A stretch of 64,000 nt of DNA from Tamarix chinensis (Eukaryota > Streptophyta > Magnoliopsida > Caryophyllales > Tamaricaceae). Positions 59,701 through 64,000 of the stretch are shown here, piece after piece; position 1 is the first letter of the stretch; each line of letters opens with the position of its first letter. Below the pieces are notes generated by a model. That model saw only the letters and a program-made list of their open reading frames with translations, had not been told where the DNA came from and searched no databases. The stretch spans positions 108,244,688 to 108,308,687 of the forward strand of contig CM060175.1 of NCBI GenBank assembly GCA_030549775.1, in the 5' to 3' direction. The translations under genes were made by a program, and so were the position numbers.

Positions 59701-62700
59701 GAACCTCACCACAAGTCCTAACATGGGTTGTGACACTAGGTCTGACATTAAAAGAAAAAAATACAATATCAGTAGTAGTAGTGCATTGTAATATATATGT
59801 ATATATGCAGGAAATATTGGATTGAAATATATAGTAGCAAATAGAAATATATTAGACAAAATTATCCCAGTAAACTTAATAGAACATATGACAGAGCGAC
59901 AGAGCTAGATATAAGGGGAAGAGGAGTGAAAGTGACAGTAGATTTTTGGTCTCTAATCAGAAAATTTTAATATTTATATATATAATAACATATGGTTATG
60001 GTGTTTACATGTAGTTTAAGAGCCTTAAAAAACTAAATGTGACTTTACATTATTTAACTTTAACGAGCAGATTTTTGGAAAAGATAATTGAAAGGCCAAT
60101 CAAATTCATGAACCTATTAATTAATATACGCATTGAATGTCTAAAATCCCTCTCCTACTTGTAGTCAAAATTTAATTCTCATTAAAATATCCATTAATAG
60201 AGCAAAACCTGGCTAAATTCTACGTATTCAATAATACATAACACTGTAATGGAATACAAAGATTTATTTGCTCACTTGAAACATCATGAAATTTTGTATA
60301 AAAATGTACCTACCAAGGAATAGTGTGTACAAATTATGGAGATTACTTTAAATTTGGAGTTTTTTTTAATAATCTCACACTATTGTTTTTGGGAACCACG
60401 TACTACACCAAAAGTAATTTTGTTCCTCTACTCTGCGTGATATCAATTTGGATATTGCTAAATGGCTTGAGTTTATGGTTATGAATGTGAAAAAGAAATG
60501 GCACCTAATATGTAGTTGAAGTTTAACAAGTAATAGGACAAGATGAACCATGTACTTGCAATTTGATGTATTTTGGCCTCAAGGTATAAGATGAGGATGG
60601 TTAAATTTTATTATCTTTTTTGTCTACCATGATTTACCTTTATTGACGGTAGAAGATATGAAGTAGATTTTGAAAGCCGTAATTGAAGAATATAAGGAAA
60701 GATCTAAAATATTTCATGTTTTATTGGTTCACAAGGTTATTCCTCTCTAAAGATGAAAAACATCCTAGAGGGGGTGAATAGGTTTTAATAAAATACAATT
60801 GTAAATTTAACATTTACACAATGATTGATATTAGTTCAAGTATCTAATGCACTTCTACATCCTCTATCAAAAGCTTTTCTCTTTTGAATTTTGAAATCTA
60901 TCTTTATTGTGTGTTGATGATGATAACCCTTTTTGGTTTATAAATCTACAATCTTAATGACCTCTCTAAGAGATGATTTACATATTAGCCTAGTTATCCT
61001 CTCTAGGTTTAGGTTTTTACAATATCAATGACCTTTCTTAGAAATTCTATACATACACAACCTCTTAATAATATACATTTTTTAGTGTTGGGGTGATTAA
61101 AATATTTCCTCACAAATTACAAAATGTGAACAGAAAATAAATAATAACATGAGAATTAATCTAGCTAGAGACTAAAATAATTTACCAGTGTAGCACACTT
61201 TGTCTTTAGTGTATGCTCTTTGAGCACAACAAATTTTCAAGAAAATGTAAGAGTAAAATTGAATAAGAATTCAATGTTTGAAAGGTTTAATAAATTAAAT
61301 GAAATAAATCAATGATTATAATGAATGTGTTTAAAGTTCCAATCAAATATCTGAAAACAAGCTCTTTTATAACTCTCTTAAAAGACATAATTGTTGGTGG
61401 AATTAAATGCTCAAAATGGACAACCAATGGATATTTTTCTTAGCTATATATATCAATCGACTAGTGTTAAATGATCAATTGAATAGTGTCTAAATTTACT
61501 TTGTAAAAAAATTTATTATTGGAAGAATTTAAATCAGTCTTTGTAGGGACTAGTTGGATAGTCATTAAATACTAGATTGTTCTAAAACCTATGAATAGGT
61601 TCTAGGTAAATTAGGATTCAAATGGTCTAAAAAAAACTAGAAAATTTATTCAAGGAATTGACCAACATATACTAGTTGATAAGTACCTAAGATAGTTCAA
61701 AGTTTTCAAGTCACAAGATAATAACCAAAATTTGAATTTTTTAGGCAAATTGATTGGTTGAACCATTCAAGTGGTTGGCACTATGAGTAGTTGACTTATT
61801 TAGCCAAATCAACATTGCATATATTGATACAAAAAAAAAGACTATAACTTGAGATACAATGCTTTGATTTAAGTGTTGTCTTTTTTGTCATAAATTAGAC
61901 ATCTTAATTTTTTCTAAAATATATTATTCACCCAAAAAATAATGCAGCGAATTTATGGTAAAACTTTCAAGTAAAATCATATGTAAAAGGGCTTAAAATG
62001 ATTGATTTTGAGCATCTTTTACGTAGATACGTAAAAAAAATTTTGATGGTTAAAAAACTTTTTAAAGACATTTGAAAATAATATTCTAGAGATGATTAAG
62101 AATTTCAAATATTGAGAAACATAAGTTCTCATCAAATCAACACATCACAACAAAAACCTAAGGCTTAGATGTATCACTATAAGCTTGAAGCCTTGGTTAA
62201 TCTTTAACTTGTGCTTGAGATATGATTGGAAACTTGTTATCCTTAGAAATTATTGACTTAGTTAAGTGTTGAATACATTAGTCTTTGCTTTGATACACAT
62301 GCACACTTAACAAGACAAATAAAATTCATACTTAAGTTTGATATCATAAAAGGTTGATTGATCTATAAGGTCAAAATAATATCATCCTTTTTTATGATAA
62401 CAAACAAAAAGAAGATGTGAAAGTAAAATTCAATAAATTTTATTAATTCATACAATTGCCATTGTTTAGTGAAAGCACACAAGTTTCATGCAAATGATAC
62501 AATATCTTTTCACCCTTTCTCCCCTATTGTAATTGACCAAAGGAAAGGGGTTTAGAAAAAATTATCTCCAATAGAAAGACGAATGTATAAGGAATTAAAT
62601 GCATAAGGAGTGAAGCTTTCCCTCAAAATATGCATATTTTCAATAAAAACACAAGGAGCCCATTCACATTCAATATCATTAATTTATATGAGGTTTGAAA

Positions 62701-62835
62701 TAGATATGACAATATCTCCATCTTATTAAATGCCTAGGATCTAATGTCAAATGATTAAGAGGTAAGTATGTGCCCCCTAAATTATGCATATAGCTATACT
62801 AAGATCAATATCACAATGAGAATTACCAATACACT
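59701..62835. other. AT-rich repeat debris
   Basis: No gene is recognised. The phrase CCTAGAGGGGGTGAATAGG (60761-60779), followed by text with repeated ACTAGTTG/TCGACTAG motifs (61440-61800), resembles common plant LTR or intergenic repeats. Boundaries are not visible. Confidence 0.35.
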
Positions 62836-63330
62836 TGTAATACCTCAATTTTTATAAAATATAGGTTTTTTCAAAAGAAAGAAAGATTTTGGAGATTCCA
62901 AAAAGAAAAACATGGGGTGTTATGATGCATATGACATAAAAAAATTACTTTCTATACCCAATTTATATCAAGTAAAAGGCTAAAAGTAAATCATATATCA
63001 AGTGTGAGAAACACTTAATCCCATGATGATACAAGATTACAACATAGAAAGGAATATATATATATAATGAAAATAAAGGATTTAAAAATCTAACAAAGAG
63101 ATATAAATATGAATAGCCACACTAGCACCAAACCACCAATCAATCACCCCAAGTAAAATATTGCTGCAATAATCAACCATTTCTGTAAGATATCAAGCGG
63201 TACATACTCATGGGAATGATAAAAAAAAATGAAAAAAAAATCAATATGCTACGTATTAAGTAAGGCAATATCACATATTAATAGAATAAGGCATGTGTAT
63301 CACATACAATCATGTAACAAGATAGATACT
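62836..63330 (-). repeat. Fragment of a long LTR (family L, copy VI)
   Basis: It begins TGTAATACCTCAATTTTTAT. Near 63246 GCTACGTATTAAGTAAGGCA matches GCTACGTACTGAGTAAGG at 22271 in copy III, same orientation. The remainder is missing or covered by the next element. Confidence 0.5.
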
Positions 63331-63639
63331 GTGAGCTTTAACTAGTTATTTGGTACACAACATAACAATATTTTAGTTTGTGCAAGTTGCTAGAGAATTG
63401 TATAGCTTAGCATGTGCATTCCATGATAAAGATGAGGGCCTTGTGCTTACTAACACAGACTGCCTTTTTTCATAAAATGGTTTAGATTGATTTTTGGGCA
63501 AATGCCAAGAATAAAAAAAATAACATAGGGGACTTATCTTTCCTAAATACAAATTGTGTTTTTTAGGTCTTCTACAAAACAAGTTATTTTTCCAAGTAGG
63601 GTTTTACCTGATATAAAAATAGTTGTGATGAAATCCTAT

Positions 63640-64000
63640 CCATCAAGTCAAAATTGTGAATAATCTTATTCTCTATTATGTTCTCTATGTTTTAGAGAAT
63701 TACTTGTAATTACACAATTGCACGAATAAAGATATATGATTTTCCCCTTATTGGTATATCTTGTGATTGAATTCTCAATGGGTTCAATTATCTTGTTAGT
63801 TTTGATAATTATTCAAATATAGTCTTATTAAAATTTAATTAGCATTATCTCATAAAAAATTGGTATCAAAGCTTGGTTTCTAAATATATTTGGTGTTCGG
63901 GATGGCCACAAGATTTGATATTGAGAAGTTCAATCGATTTGTTAATTTCATATAATGAAAATTGAATATGCGGGCGATTTTGTTTAAAAAAGTTAAATAA
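63640..64000 (+). mobile_element. 5' end of another Ty1/copia element (runs off the window)
   Basis: A primer-site-like TTGGTATCAAAGC lies at 63860-63872, with an LTR-like stretch before it. Forty bases on, an ATG at 63902 opens MATRFDIEKFNRF, related to the gag start of the copia element at 30325 (MSTKFEIEKF). A stop follows after 17 codons, and similarity resumes as MRAILFK, so this copy is decayed. The LTR left border is not defined. Confidence 0.7.

Noticed and set aside
1..64000. CRISPR arrays, tRNA or rRNA genes, bacterial operons
   Set aside because: None seen. Repeats are transposon-related and the genes are spliced plant nuclear genes. A tRNA scan could still find a gene that I cannot fold by eye.

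Overview
The window is nuclear DNA from a flowering plant. It holds spliced genes with GT-AG introns, a group IIb WRKY locus, and the usual angiosperm transposons: Ty1/copia, Ty3/gypsy, CACTA, hAT and Helitron. It is AT-rich and mostly repeats. I cannot name the species.

Layout. 1-5.93 kb holds fragments of an unusual long-LTR family. 6.4-17.2 kb (+) is an apparently intact gene for the E2 subunit of mitochondrial 2-oxoglutarate dehydrogenase: 14 coding exons, 477 residues. Its 6.3 kb second intron carries two hAT-type elements and three copies of a CGATAT-rich repeat; its twelfth intron carries another hAT-type element. 18.10-18.83 kb (+) is a two-exon BAP31-like ER membrane protein gene of 155 residues. 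19.35-37.6 kb (-) is a broken WRKY gene. Its zinc-finger intron has grown to about 16.5 kb by nested insertions: a Ty1/copia element (21157-30878) that itself holds a 4.5 kb solo LTR, and a second 4.9 kb solo LTR beside it.

39.4-47.3 kb is a decayed CACTA element with TNP2-type transposase domains, a second transposase-associated frame and a Ulp1-like cysteine protease. 47.9-59.7 kb is a decayed Ty3/gypsy element whose integrase was split by a Helitron (51941-54151); a 5.1 kb solo LTR then landed at the Helitron/host junction. 59.7-64 kb is AT-rich repeat debris that ends in the start of another copia element.

The working genes are the E2 gene (TCA cycle) and probably the BAP31-like gene (ER membrane); they are neighbours with no sign of joint function. 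The main interest is the layered transposon history. Target-site duplications can be read for several insertions, and one family of 4.5-5.1 kb LTRs accounts for about 20 kb of the window without any coding internal region.
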